Below, piece after piece: positions 25,801 through 37,300 of a DNA stretch of 64,000 nucleotides. The notes beneath the pieces are model-generated. The model searched no databases and was not told the DNA's origin. It saw only the letters and a list, made by a program, of their open reading frames with translations. Position numbers and translations under genes: made by a program. Numbering within the stretch: the stretch's first letter is position 1; each line of letters opens with the position of its first letter. The DNA is from Himantopus leucocephalus. Lineage: Eukaryota > Chordata > Aves > Charadriiformes > Recurvirostridae. The DNA is taken from the NCBI GenBank assembly GCA_003993805.1, contig RSEF01000020.1, forward strand, positions 6,925,510-6,989,509. Reading direction: 5' to 3'.

Positions 25801-28360
25801 ACTCAGCATGGTGAAGAGTATGTTGCAGCTTATGGAGGAGCTGGAGGGAAAGGTAATCGCTTTTTTCTTTCCAATGAAAACCGAGCTCCAACATTATTTA
25901 CTCCAGGAGAGCCAGGTCAGGAAAGGGTCCTCCATCTGGAACTCAAGACTACAGCTCATGCAGGACTGGTGAGTGTTGCTGTGGTCCTTCAACTTTCTTA
26001 TCGTTGTAGGATGACACTTGACTGACTGAAGAAATAATGTTTGATAACATTTTTGTTAGCCTTTTTCCTTGCTTGTTTAGAGATGCAACTCGATGCTTTC
26101 TTGATGTTACTTGGTAGAAGGGTGTCCAAAGTGATTTGCAGAGCTGTCACTCTCCTGCTACTTGACGTCATCCTACTTTCGCTAAAATCAGTGCTATATA
26201 TAGGAAAGCAGTGTGCAAGATCGATGAGAGATTAATAGACTCACTGATGATGTATAGCAGGCTTTGTCTGCTGGTTCTGCAGATGAACAGTACAGTATGG
26301 AGAGCTCTTTAAATTATTTTGTTTTCTTGTTTGTTTGGTTGGGTTGTTTTTTTTAAAGGAAATTGATAAAGTTCAAATCTTCTTCTATTTCATCCCTGTA
26401 TTTCTCTTTTTACAGATACTAAACATTTTACTTTGTTAGTTCTAGATTTAGCATCTTCTGAAATGAAAATACTATTTAAACATGAATGCTAAGTCAATTC
26501 AGGGCTTAAGCTGTTTTCATTCTTAAGTATGGAAATGTTTTAAGACCAGCTGGTAAAGCAGTTAAAATTATGCTTTGCTGCAAAGAGTTCTTGCTGTAGT
26601 TCAACAACTGCAGAATAACTGTCTGGTCTAGCAGAATTTTGTGAATTTAATTGGAGACTAAGAAAAGAGTTGGCATTGGTGGATCAATAAGCTTAATGCT
26701 CTGACCAGCTGGACACTCTGGTCCACTTCTCACATTTCTGGCACTAATTTGGAAATCTGAGATGAATCTGTTCTGCACTTCACTTACTCAAGAATTCAGA
26801 GTGTCTGACATCAGCAAATAGGAGAATTTAGGACTTATCTGCTTTCTTCTGGGTATTACTGACCAATTATATGGCTATCATATATCAACTATAGGATATC
26901 CCAGAGTAACTTCATTTCTGGGATAGGTTTGTTTAAATTCTTGCCTTCTTCCCAGAAGGCCAAGTTTCAATTTAGTTCTTCGATGTTGAGTCTATGAAGA
27001 GCTGTAAAATCCCAGATTTTCAGGCATTCTGGTTACTCACAGGCCAAACTATGTTACTGAATCAGTAACAATTCTGAATTACTTTGGAAAATAATAAATC
27101 CAAGTCAGAGAACACAGATAAGATGGGAAGTGCCAGTCGAAGTGTCGTAACATTATTTCAGGGTAAAAGATCTTATGGTATATACCCTTTCGGCTCTGAA
27201 CAAAGTACATACTTAAGACGGCACAAAAAAAGTTAGGGGGACCCTTCTATGTTTGATCCGTTTAATGTTTATGAGAAAATACATATATAAATAAAACAGA
27301 GCTTAGGAGAAACAAAAATGGGAAACCAGGACACTTTTCAGAACTAAGTATGCAGAATTAATGTTGTCATATGCTGGAAGAACCTTGCCACATCTGCAAA
27401 AGCTTGCGGTTCTTTTATCAGGATTAATCTACTACTGGGGCTTTAATGAGTTTGTATTCCAGGTGGGCTTTCCCAATGCTGGCAAATCATCACTTTTGAG
27501 AGCAATCTCCAGGGCAAAGCCAGCAGTGGCTGCCTACCCTTTCACAACCCTGAATCCCCATGTCGGCATTGTCCACTATCAAGACTACGAACAAGTAGCA
27601 GGTAAGATTTTGTAGTATGTTGGTGTACCTTGATAGCAATTTGCGTCACCTGGGTTATTCTTTGAATTGCCACAGAAGTAAGTTTAGTAGTTCTGTAGAA
27701 TTCTTGCTCGTTCTGAAGAACTTCAAACAAAATGCTGAAAGCCCATTTCACATTCACTTATGTGTGCCCTTAATATCAAACTAGCAATCTGTATTCTGTC
27801 TTCACTGGAATAATCTAAGACAATAGCAGCCAAACTTAGGATGAGTTATGCTTTAGTATTGATGCGTTGAGATGTAATTCTAAAAGTACTTGTACTGGTC
27901 AGTAAACAACTGGGTTTTTTTGTTTTGTTGGATATGTTGGATTCACTGTGAAATTTCTCTCGTAGTTGCTGACATTCCTGGCCTAATCAAAGGTGCTCAT
28001 CAAAACAGGGGTCTCGGGATAGCCTTTCTAAGGCATATTGAACGCTGCCGCTTTCTCCTATATGTGGTGGATCTCTCTGTGTCTCAGCCATGGATTCAAC
28101 TGCAAGACTTAAAATATGAACTGGAGCAATATAAAAAAGGATTGTCTGAGAGGCCTTGTGTTGTCATTGGGAATAAGATTGACCTTGCTCAGTCCAGGAT
28201 CAATCTGCCACTCCTCAAAGAACAGATAGATGACCGGGTCATTGCACTGTCTGCATTGACAGGAGACAACTTAGAGGAACTGTTGTTACATTTGAGAGAA
28301 CTGTATGACACTTACGTGAAGACAGAACAGTCACGAGGGCAAAGCCCAGTCAAGTGGTAG
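22596..28360 (+). CDS. MTG2: MTG2 (GTPBP5), mitochondrial Obg-type ribosome-associated GTPase 2, complete (6 coding exons)
   Basis: Coding exons: 22596-22841, 24513-24660, 25280-25395, 25750-25968, 27463-27601 and 27966-28360, giving 1263 nt and 420 aa; recalled human length is 406. Residues 1-82 are Arg/Ala/Pro-rich and probably contain the mitochondrial presequence. About 85-243 is the glycine-rich Obg fold ([43 protein letters not shown]). The G domain follows: G1 GFPNAGKSS (245-253), G2 in [12 protein letters not shown]3 DIPG (292-295), G4 NKID (359-362) and G5 SALTG (385-389). Family knowledge: it acts at the inner-membrane side of the matrix in late assembly of the mitoribosomal large subunit. 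The first in-frame ATG (22596) is chosen; a second at 22656 begins the next copy of a 60-bp repeat and could be used instead. Confidence 0.95.
22842..24512 (+). other. MTG2: MTG2 intron 1
   Basis: A 1.7 kb intron. CpG-rich for the first few hundred bases, then AT-rich. No other feature is recognised. Confidence 0.9.
24513..24660 (+). CDS. MTG2: MTG2 coding exon 2
   Basis: Acceptor TTGTTACAG, donor GTAAAA. It encodes [20 protein letters not shown] through [18 protein letters not shown] plus one base, the first glycine-rich loops of the Obg fold. Confidence 0.96.
24661..25279 (+). other. MTG2: MTG2 intron 2
   Basis: A 619-bp AT-rich intron. Nothing stands out. Confidence 0.9.
25280..25395 (+). 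CDS. MTG2: MTG2 coding exon 3
   Basis: Acceptor TTTACAG, donor GTAAGT. It encodes [20 protein letters not shown] and [19 protein letters not shown], the middle of the Obg fold. Confidence 0.95.
25396..25749 (+). other. MTG2: MTG2 intron 3
   Basis: A 354-bp intron. No feature is recognised. Confidence 0.9.
25750..25968 (+). CDS. MTG2: MTG2 coding exon 4
   Basis: Acceptor CTTTAAG, donor GTGAGT. Its 73 codons, in phase, include [39 protein letters not shown] and [13 protein letters not shown], completing the Obg fold. Confidence 0.96.
25969..27462 (+). other. MTG2: MTG2 intron 4
   Basis: A 1.5 kb AT-rich intron without recognised repeats or coding content. Confidence 0.9.
27463..27601 (+). 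CDS. MTG2: MTG2 coding exon 5
   Basis: Acceptor TATTCCAG, donor GTAAGA. It encodes the P-loop [20 protein letters not shown] and the switch I region [17 protein letters not shown]. Confidence 0.97.
27602..27965 (+). other. MTG2: MTG2 intron 5
   Basis: A 364-bp intron. Nothing stands out. Confidence 0.9.
27966..28360 (+). CDS. MTG2: MTG2 coding exon 6 (terminal)
   Basis: Acceptor CTCGTAG. It encodes [20 protein letters not shown] through [20 protein letters not shown] and ends SPVKW, TAG. It carries G3, G4 (NKID) and G5 (SALTG). Confidence 0.97.
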
Positions 28361-28590
28361 GAACCAGCACTACTGTGAACTGTACTGGAAGGAGAAAAAA
28401 AAATATCATAATTTGATTAGATGGCATCTGTGTGGTTTTGGATTTTTTTTTTTTAATGCACGGGCCACAGCATGTGGATTTGTTTTGGACTGCTGCATTG
28501 GAAAGATTTGTTTGTTTGCTCACAAATGGCTTCTCAATTTTCACTAATCAGAAATTCTAAAATAAAAATAAGGTGGTCCCACATTTGTCT
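28361..28590 (+). other. MTG2: MTG2 3'UTR with poly(A) signal
   Basis: A short 3'UTR is followed by AATAAA at 28561-28566 and a GT-rich downstream stretch (GGTGGTCCCAC...TTTGTCTGTTTTTT), a good cleavage-site arrangement. A weaker AATAAA lies near 28757, so a longer form is possible. Confidence 0.75.
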
Positions 28591-31500
28591 GTTTTTTATA
28601 CCATAACCGCTTTCAGTCATCTCTTAAACTTTTCCCCTGGTTTGTTTGTTTGTTTTGTTTTTTTCCCTCAGGAGACACAGCTGCTGAGTGGTTTTAGGGA
28701 GGAGGAGTATGAAACAGCTGCAACTAATGATTGAAATTATTTCCTTGTTAGTACAAATAAACTATCTTTAAATGCTGGCAGCAGCTAAGTAGCTGTATAA
28801 ACTAGTCAGGAGCTCTTCTCTAGTTTCTGTGAGGAACCTCAAATGATGTTCTCAAAAATCCTAAGTTTAGATATTCCAAATAAAAGAAAAATACAGTTCT
28901 ATGTCCTCCTCCCCCACCGCCTTTTTTTTTTACTATGTCATTTTGGGGACAGTTCTTAAATTTTGTTCTCTATAAGTCAGAAATGTTCATTTAGAACAGT
29001 AGGTCTTTGCCCTCTCCTTATTCTGAAAGAAGAGCTGTTTCTCTATACTCTGGTTATTTTCTGTGTAAAAGATGATTATCTTGATAGTGAAAAGTCAAAA
29101 TTTATCAAAACATTATTAAGCTTTTTCATAAGGGACCCTGACAGACTTGTGGAATGCTGAGACACAAATACTTTAGTAGTCAAGAGAAACAGTTGTTCTT
29201 GAGCCTTTACTTATATTTCTTGATTTTTTTTAAAGCGGATTAACTTTTCCTTCCAAACCAGCACTCTGGAATGGCAGATTTTGCACATACTTTGTCACAT
29301 CAATGAAGTACAAAGTAAACTCATTAGCACCATCATAATATAGAAGATGCGATGTTTGTAAACTTGGCTTTGTTTTTTTGGGAAATATAATAGTTAACTT
29401 TTAAGGACAGTTCGGTGCATTATAAAACATGCACCTATCACTTGTCTTTGGTTAAGCTTTGTTAGCTTACCAATAAGGATTTCATTATGTTTAAACTAAA
29501 ATTGGCTGTTTCCTGCTCTATCAGCAGTAGTAGGAATTACTCAGTGGGTTTAAAAAAAAAAAAAAATCAGTAGCCTCTAGCTACGTCCTTCTATACACTA
29601 CAGCAAAGGTGATAATTCTTTCTGCTTCCATCACTTTGCATGTTTTGTTTGATTTAATCTCTAAAGCTTCTGAATGGTGCATCTTTAAAAGGCTGGCTTT
29701 CTCGGCTTCCGTGAGAAATAGACTGGAATGGGGCGGTCTTGTTCAATCTCTAAGTTAAAGCTCAACTTATGCCCACCTGCTGTATCAGTGTTGGGATCAG
29801 CTCCATGGTTATGATTATGAATTGGAAACAACTTTGCCTGTATAAGAAAGAAGGTGTGTGCCCCTTGTTATTCCTAAGAGCAGCAGGTTTTTATTCTGAA
29901 AAAGTGCAAGGTCAACTCAAATGCCTGAATTATTAAATAAAAACTAGGAGCAAAACCAGTAATTACCTCTCCTAAATTTATACTTGAACAATTTCTAGCT
30001 GTGGTCAGGTGTGGAAAGTAATCTATGCATTATAAGCAGTGATATTGATATAAATATGATCGGGAAAAAATGAAAACAAATATTAAATCCTAAAGTCGCT
30101 CTCGTGTTTTGTTTCGTACTTGCTTCTTGCTTCATCCCTGGGATTTACCAGACTGAATTAGGTAGAAGTTAATATTCAGTTCTGTCCTTCTGTTTGGGTT
30201 TTTAGGCAGCGTTTTTAGGCTTCGTTGTTGTTTTTCCTCCTATCGCTACATGTTTTTCAGCCACACTTAATAAAACCAGGAGAAGATTGCCTGACTACAA
30301 AAGCTGGTGCAGCTACTTTGCAGAACGTTTGATACCTACAAATGCTTTGTGCTCTCTCTGGCTGTATTTTAGTATTTGGCATTCTTTGAGAATGACAGAT
30401 GCTGTTTTAAAAGCCTCTGTACTGACAGGAGTTTTCACCTTTACTTCCCAGTGCACATGCAACCTCAGTTCTTGGAGAGTATTTTTTGTACTGATGTGCA
30501 AAAAGCACAGCGGGTTGCTAGATAGCTTAACAGAATGTCCTATTGATCGTATAATTGGTTTCTTTGTTCTTAACATTTCAGCCACCTGTTCTGAGATGAC
30601 AGTACCAAGTTCCTAACCGCATGCTTTTAGGGTTCAAAGAGGCTTTACAGGAGCCGATACTCCTTCATCTGTTGATGAAAAGTGCCAAATAGCTCCAGCT
30701 TTAGTGATGGAACAACTGTTGGAGCTTGAACTTACCATAGTCAGTATACATCTCTATAGCAAATGAAGTAACCACATGCTAGAGGTCCCTACGTTAATGC
30801 CAAACTAAAGGAGTGGCTGTGTGCTGCTCAGTACAGTGCAGAGTGAAGAGCTTGGGTCACATTTCTCCATAGTGCTCCTTCAGTATTAGCATGAGTATCT
30901 CTTGCTACCCATGCTAATTACAAAGTGCAGAACTGAGGAGTAACCTCTGGTTCCTCTGAAAATAAAGTATTTACAATGGAAACTTGTTTTACGTCTGGGA
31001 ACGAAGAAGAAAAAATGATCAGGTTAAAAGAGAGGAGGATGAATTGTTCCAGAGAAGAATGATGTGCTACAGGATTTCTTCCCACTGTTTTTTTTGGCTG
31101 GGGTTGGGGTGGGCAGGCTTGTTTTGTTTTAGGTTTTGGAGGGGTTTTGGTGGCTTTCTTCTGCATGATTTTCCTTAACTAGCTTTTTCTTTCCTCTGCT
31201 GAAACTTTTGATGTTGTCCTTGAATTTTCAAGTTGACAAGAGGAAAGAGTGGGGGATTTTATTTCTCGTTCTGACATAAGCCTTATTTTAATGTGAATTG
31301 CAGTCCAGTCTATTTTATATTTCCTAGAGAAGCTTGAGCCATAATTTTGTTTAGCACTTTACAGTTCTAGTACTCATCTTTTGAATACATTTTTTAGTAC
31401 ACAATTACAAGAGTATTTTAGTGCTAATTGGGGGGTGTGTGTTATACTTATTTGCAATCCTCTCCCCCTTTGTAGGTTCTTGGAAAGTGTAGGTGGTATC

Positions 31501-34500
31501 AATTGAACAGAAAAAGAAAATGAAGTGCTAATTCAAAAACAAGTATTAAAAAGGATCACACTTTTTAAACATGGATATTGAGGACTCATTGCAGTAAATT
31601 AAGCACACTGATTCAATGTCTTATTTAAGCATGGTGTATTTTGCAATCTGCTTTACTTATGTGGTCTTGTTAAGCACTTTTTTTGGTATTACATAATACT
31701 TTTTAAGGTGAATGAGAATGTGTTTGCAATGAGTTGACCTGACAGCAATAAAAATGAGACCCTTGCTGAACTCGGGGGTGCTTGGGGGTTCTGCTTTGCT
31801 GCAGCCCCGTGCTGGGGGGAGAGCAAGACCACCAGCCCCTGCGTCCAGTCCTGGGGTGGCTGTGCGTGTAGCACTGCTCCGGGGCTCGGCACCGGGCAGG
31901 AGGTGTAGGACACGACACCAGGTGCTGTGTAATGTCTGCCTCTATTTATTCTGATAATATGTATGCTTAGAGTTGTGATATTAAAGTAGCGGTTGGTCAC
32001 CAGTTGCTGAAATGCAATGAAAAGTGAAGGCTGCCACAAGTGTCAGATCTCACTTGGTTTCTTTTTCCATCGCAAGGGAAATTTCTTTCACTATTGTATG
32101 TGTATTTATTAAGCCTCTTCATAATGATTTTTATTTTTAAGTAAATTTGTAGTAAGTGAATAGGTACTCTGAGTTGAACATGTTTAAAAACTCATAACCT
32201 GTTGTTTTTACATACTGATTGAAATCACAGAACTACAGGAGTGGCTATGAACCAGAGATGCTACCGCTGGTAGAACAGGACCTTGCTGTAGCTGGCACGT
32301 TTTGTGTTCTGTATCCAGCAGATTGTACAATCTAACTTCTCTGCTGTCTTGTTTTCCACAGGATATTGCTAACTGGGCTCATTGGCTGCCACCTGTAATG
32401 TAAGGTTAATGTTGGGACCAGAGGTCAGGTGTGTTGCAGGTGTGCAACTTAATGAGTTATTAATTGACTGGCAGGTGGAACATAAATAGAGAGCGGACAG
32501 GCTGCTGGAATGCTAATGTATTGTTTGTTAACTCTGCAATGGGAATTAAAAGATGATGAATATATGCTTTGGCTTAATCTTTCTACAAATACCATTGTTG
32601 TGTAAAAATGGATTTTACTAGTAGCAAGATTACCTTTACTCTGGCAGCTCTTGTTTTTGGGGACACTGTAGCCCATAACCTAGAGATTGTTGTCTTGTGT
32701 ACAAGTTATGAGAGATGAGGCTTTTTGGGAGAGGTAGCACCTTGTACAGTGTGTGCAGGGAGGATAGGTAAGTTTGGAGTTCAGCATCTCTTCCACGGGT
32801 CTACAGCCCTGTCGCTCCTGTGAAAGTTATGTTTTGGTTTTGGACCACTGCCATTAATAATGAAGTTAATCACCATTGTGAAAATGGGTTTGGTATAAAT
32901 TAAAACTTCATCCTGATATTACTAAACTTCATCCCAAGTTTGTGTGCCTGGCCTTTATAGAACAACTTTGTTTTCTTCTATTTGTCTTCCATACTGCCGT
33001 TTCTAGTGCTGTTCCCCATTAACAAGTTTCCCCGTCTTGTTAAATAGGGATTAATTGTGCCGGCACTACAGAGATCTGGAAAGACTGAATTTATTAATAT
33101 TTGGAGGGGAGGTTATATGTGTGTGCCAATAATGATAAGGGATGATTTTGCAACTCTTGATAATAGAACAAAGCTACCTTCAGGCTGCACTCTCGATTTT
33201 TCTCTATGCAGTTCTGAAATTTATTATGTGGTATGTGTCCATTTTTCTGAGACATAAAACATAGCTGCTAGGACAAAGGCAGGGAGATTTTTATCAACCT
33301 TGTTTTAATATTGAGATTGTGTTTGCCCTTCATTTTCCCACTGAGAGTAATTTTTCATCTCCTCTTTCCTGATTGAAATAGAATTGTCCAAGGAGGCCTT
33401 AACAGCATCTGATTTCTTATCCACAGGTTGGTTTTTTTTTCCTCTGCCCTTGTTTATATGAAATACCACTTTGACTCCTTGAAGTGTGCATTCCTTGGTT
33501 AAGCTCTGTTCTTTGTTTATTGCTGTAGCTATACTGTTATGTCACTGAGGTGGGAGTATTTGTGTATTATATATGTATTTCTTGAATGATGAGTAAAGAC
33601 AAAAGACTGCCATACTACTAAACCATATAATTGTGGTTTAATAACTAACTCATGTCTGCATGCGCAATTTGAGCAAGAGGTAATGGGTATGGCTGCTTAC
33701 TTTGTTACAATCCATTTTATTCTGATAACATTCCATTCATTTTAATTGGAGTCACTCTGGCATAATGCAGTGGTGACCCAGGCCCAGGTTGGCTTTTGTT
33801 TTTTCTTTCTTTTACCTGAATGTAGCATTGCAGTATAGTAAAATGCTGTTATTTTATGTCATCATTATTGGGGAAAATAAGGCACAAAACATGAAGAGCC
33901 TTGTGCTTATTCACACATGCTGAAAATGTTTTATACAGACTAAATCACCTTGTAAAATACACGCTTTAGAAATACACTTAGATCCGGACTTAGGAGCGCT
34001 GATTGAAAAGCAGGACTGAAAACTAACTGCAGAACAAATTATCTTTTGTTATTCAAATCCTCAGTGAGTGCCTTTTTGTCTTTGTAACTGGAGACATTGA
34101 TAGTCAATTAATGTGTAGGTAAGAGTCGATATTTTAGAAAACATCTAGGGGTTTGGATTGATTTTAGCATATGGAAAAGCTTGGTCATAGCTTTAAAGAT
34201 TTTTCATTTGAATCTTGACATTTGGTTCCTCATGCTTAATTACCATTGAGATTGGAACATCACTGTTTTCCAAAGACATGTGAGTCCCCACCCCGTACAT
34301 CCTTTGTACACACAGTAATCAACCGTTGAGAGAAGTTAGCTATTCACTGTCTAAATCTAGATAAATTAATCTTCTACTAAAAGTGGAAAATGCTTATGAA
34401 GAAAAATATTTGCATGAGGCGACGTAATTGCTAAAACACTGCTTGTCAAGAAGACATCTGTGATATTACAGATGAAGTATCCATATTTTGATTATCTTAT

Positions 34501-35475
34501 TCATGAAATCATACTGTTTTGTGGCTATTCATTTCCTGTTGTTTTCCTCTGTTACAAATCAGGAAGATGAGTTTGGGCAGATAGTTTGCTTTGTCCAGAC
34601 AGGACACACATTTATCACATTTAAAAAATAACCTAGTAAAAGGTCAACGTATTAAATCAACATTTTTTAACTGCATTATTTTAGAAAACGTTTACTTTCC
34701 TCATTTACCCACCCCCACACCAGACATATAATGGAAGTTTAGAACAGTAGTTCAAATAAACAATTACTGGGACTTGAGCTCTGTCTAAAAAAACAAAACC
34801 TGGTGACGTTGAATAACTTCCGTGCCAGAAGTTGTGGATTTGAAGCTTGCCCATCTGTGCTATGGGTTAAGTCCCATGTTAGCTGTGCACAGTCCTTATG
34901 GCCCCTGTAACTATAGATGTAAGAAATGTATTTTATTTGAGTAAGCTGACTCATCTCTGTTTCTGTATCAACTGAAATTTTCTAGCTTCATTAACTAATT
35001 TATTGCCATTAGGAAAATGGCTTTAAGGGATGAAAATTTCACGTGTTTTACATTGTATCTTCTTTTTTTTTTTTTAATATTACAATACCTTACATTTCAG
35101 AGTGATTTATTAACCTTCTTTCACTGGTAGAAACTGAATCACAGGAGGCTGAGGTCCAAATCTAGGCAGACTGGGGAAAGCCTACATTCCACTGAATTTT
35201 AGCAATTTTGAATTTAAATATGTCTGGGTTTGGACCCCAGTGACTTGCACGGTCACGTAGGAAATCTGTGGCAAGGCAGAGGACCTGGAATTTGAAAAAA
35301 AATGAGCGTAGTGCTAGTCCTGTAATGCTACTATTTTTACTCTAGGTGTGTTGATAAGCGTAACTTAGAGGTAACTTAGAGTATGTCATATTTGCATTTG
35401 TAGCTTCAAAGTACTTCACCTAAATGCGTGCAGAGCAGCACAGAAATACACGACTCGCTGAAGAGATAACCCAGT
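28591..35475. other. Intergenic region downstream of MTG2
   Basis: Mostly AT-rich single-copy-looking sequence without a gene I can recognise. It holds short A and T runs, a small GC-rich island at about 31760-31920 and the E-box cluster at 32390-32477. The longest open frames (109 aa plus at 30287, 116 aa minus at 31689) resemble nothing known and lack coding character. Confidence 0.7.
32390..32550. promoter_or_regulatory. Candidate enhancer: cluster of CAGGTG/CACCTG E-boxes with homeodomain sites
   Basis: Four E-boxes of the CAGGTG/CACCTG type lie within 88 bp (32390, 32426, 32437, 32472). Between them are TTATTAATTGA, and a 6-4-6 inverted repeat GTTGCA-GGTG-TGCAAC at 32433-32448. Just beyond are AT-rich homeodomain-type words (GCTAATG, GGAATTAAAAG). 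Such E-boxes bind E-proteins, SNAI and ZEB factors in general; enhancer function here is inference. Confidence 0.4.
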
Positions 35476-35628
35476 TCAGCGTGCTGCTTCATATCTGCCC
35501 TTCACAAAATCCTCCAGCATCCATTCTGCCCTCTTCATGGCATTGCGGTCTGGGTTAGCCTTCAGGAGCTTTCTGTGAGCCGGCTCAAGGTAGTGCCTGG
35601 GGGTTCTTTTGAATGCATTCAGGATTTT
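35476..35628 (-). pseudogene. Unidentified 50-codon coding-like stretch (cryptic exon or retrocopy fragment)
   Basis: On the minus strand a frame bounded by TAA (35629-35631) and TGA (35478-35476) encodes 50 residues including KRTPRHYLEPAHRKLLKANP and MKRAEWMLEDFVKGRYEAAR, ending right at the stop. The composition (charged, amphipathic, Trp present, no low complexity) looks like real protein, unlike other random frames nearby. It has one internal Met but no convincing acceptor upstream; a weak one (CCCCCAG) would join at HYLEP. I do not recognise the family. It could be a terminal exon, a retrocopied 3' end, or chance: a 50-codon open frame alone is not rare. Confidence 0.3.
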
Positions 35629-37139
35629 TTAAACAGTAAATAAACCTTGATTTGTAGGTGGGTAATAAAAATCACCAGGTGAAACGTACAGTTCATTAGC
35701 TGGTGCTACTAATTCGTGTAACTTATCACTAACTAAATGTTCTAAAGATAGTGATTTTTTTAATGCTTATTAAATGCATTGAAGTGGCTTCTGAAACTGA
35801 TCAACACAGAACAGGTCTAGAATTGTATATTAAGACTAAATTAAATTAGTGCTACAGAAGTTAATTTCCTAATGTGTTTAGTCTGGAACAAAAGCAATAA
35901 CGCATTCAACTAACCAGGTCGCTTGATGAACAGTCGCGCACAGTTGGAAATTTGCTTTTAGTGAATATTCAAGCTAAAAATAGCCATATTGCTACTTTCA
36001 TGCTAGTAATGTCTGAGTGCTTATATATTAATGGAGAAAATAATTGTAGAGGGTCACAAATGTAATTGAATAAAGAAGGAACTTGCTCAGATTTTCTCAG
36101 AAAATATTTTATGCTTGTTCTTGCCTTTGAAAGTTAATATATCTGTTTTTCTAAGGCAGTTTGGTAGATCCCGTTGGCACACAAATACATCTTCAGAGGC
36201 TGGAGTACAAGTTACATTTAGGCTAACTGAAGTTGATGTTGTGTTGCTTCGGTGTGGAGGAGGCAATTCTCCTGTTGTTTTGCCTGCTGATTTGATAACT
36301 TCTCATGCCACAGTTGCGAGAGATTAATATTGATTAGAAATTTTCCCTATGTATAAACTGTGATTGAAAGGCACTCTACTGAAGTGATGCATAGCAAATA
36401 GCACTCAGTGAATTAATTGCTGAGGTGAAAACATGTTGATCATAATGACCTTAAGTAGTTGATTTCCCTGTTAGTCTTCTGTTTGGTACTTTAGCTGGGG
36501 CAGTCTTTCCAGAGATGGATGAAGGAAGGTTGTATTTCTAGTTTTCTCAAGGGAAATTACTGTAAACCCCATGTTCTCAGAAACAATTTTTGAGATGGTC
36601 GCTTTGAAGCTGAGGTCAGGAGCATGTGGAATTTTTGAGGGGGAATTTCTAAGGGATTTCAGCTCTGTCTTTCTGAAATAGATGAACATACTTCAGCCTG
36701 CATGAGTTCTTCCCAGTGAGAACTTCAGAAAGGATACGTTCGGTGGTTTAGTCCTCTGCTGAGATTTTAATTTACCTTGTCGCTGTATACTTGCAGTGGC
36801 AGTCATCTGTACATTTGACTCCAGTCTTTCCCTGACTCTACAGTTAGCTATATGTCAGCATTCTTCTGTCTTTATAGGACTATAAAGTACTTTGCGACAT
36901 TCATATAGATTAAAAGTATTAACAGCAACAACAAAGGATCTTACTTGTTACTTTTATGAACGCTCTTGAATAACAGCTTAATTCCTAGTTCTCAGAGTGC
37001 TTAACATAAGCTTCATGCAAGTATTACACATATTATTTGATCCCTGTATATTTTGAATACAAGCTGTATCAGAGATATTAAACAGTGCTTTAGCTGTAAT
37101 GGTCTATTAAATTTGTGCTTTTTAGAGTGTAAATCATTT

Positions 37140-37300
37140 TCATAATGGAGGGTAATTGCTCTGCTTTGTCAATCCGTCATCAATTCATGAACACTGCAGG
37201 GTGTACGTGCAACCTCATGTTCAAGGAATTATATATGCAACTCCCATTATTGTTTGTTGTTCAATAAACAGCTTCTAATGACTAAAGCTGTGTTTGAGCT
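37140..37300. promoter_or_regulatory. Candidate conserved non-coding element with opposed forkhead-like sites
   Basis: An AT-rich block with TTGTTTG and ATAAACA facing each other (37249-37270), plus TAATTGC, GTCATCAATTCATGA and CTAATGACTAAAG words. The AATAAA inside could alternatively be a poly(A) signal of an unannotated plus-strand transcript. No conservation data were available to me. Confidence 0.25.
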
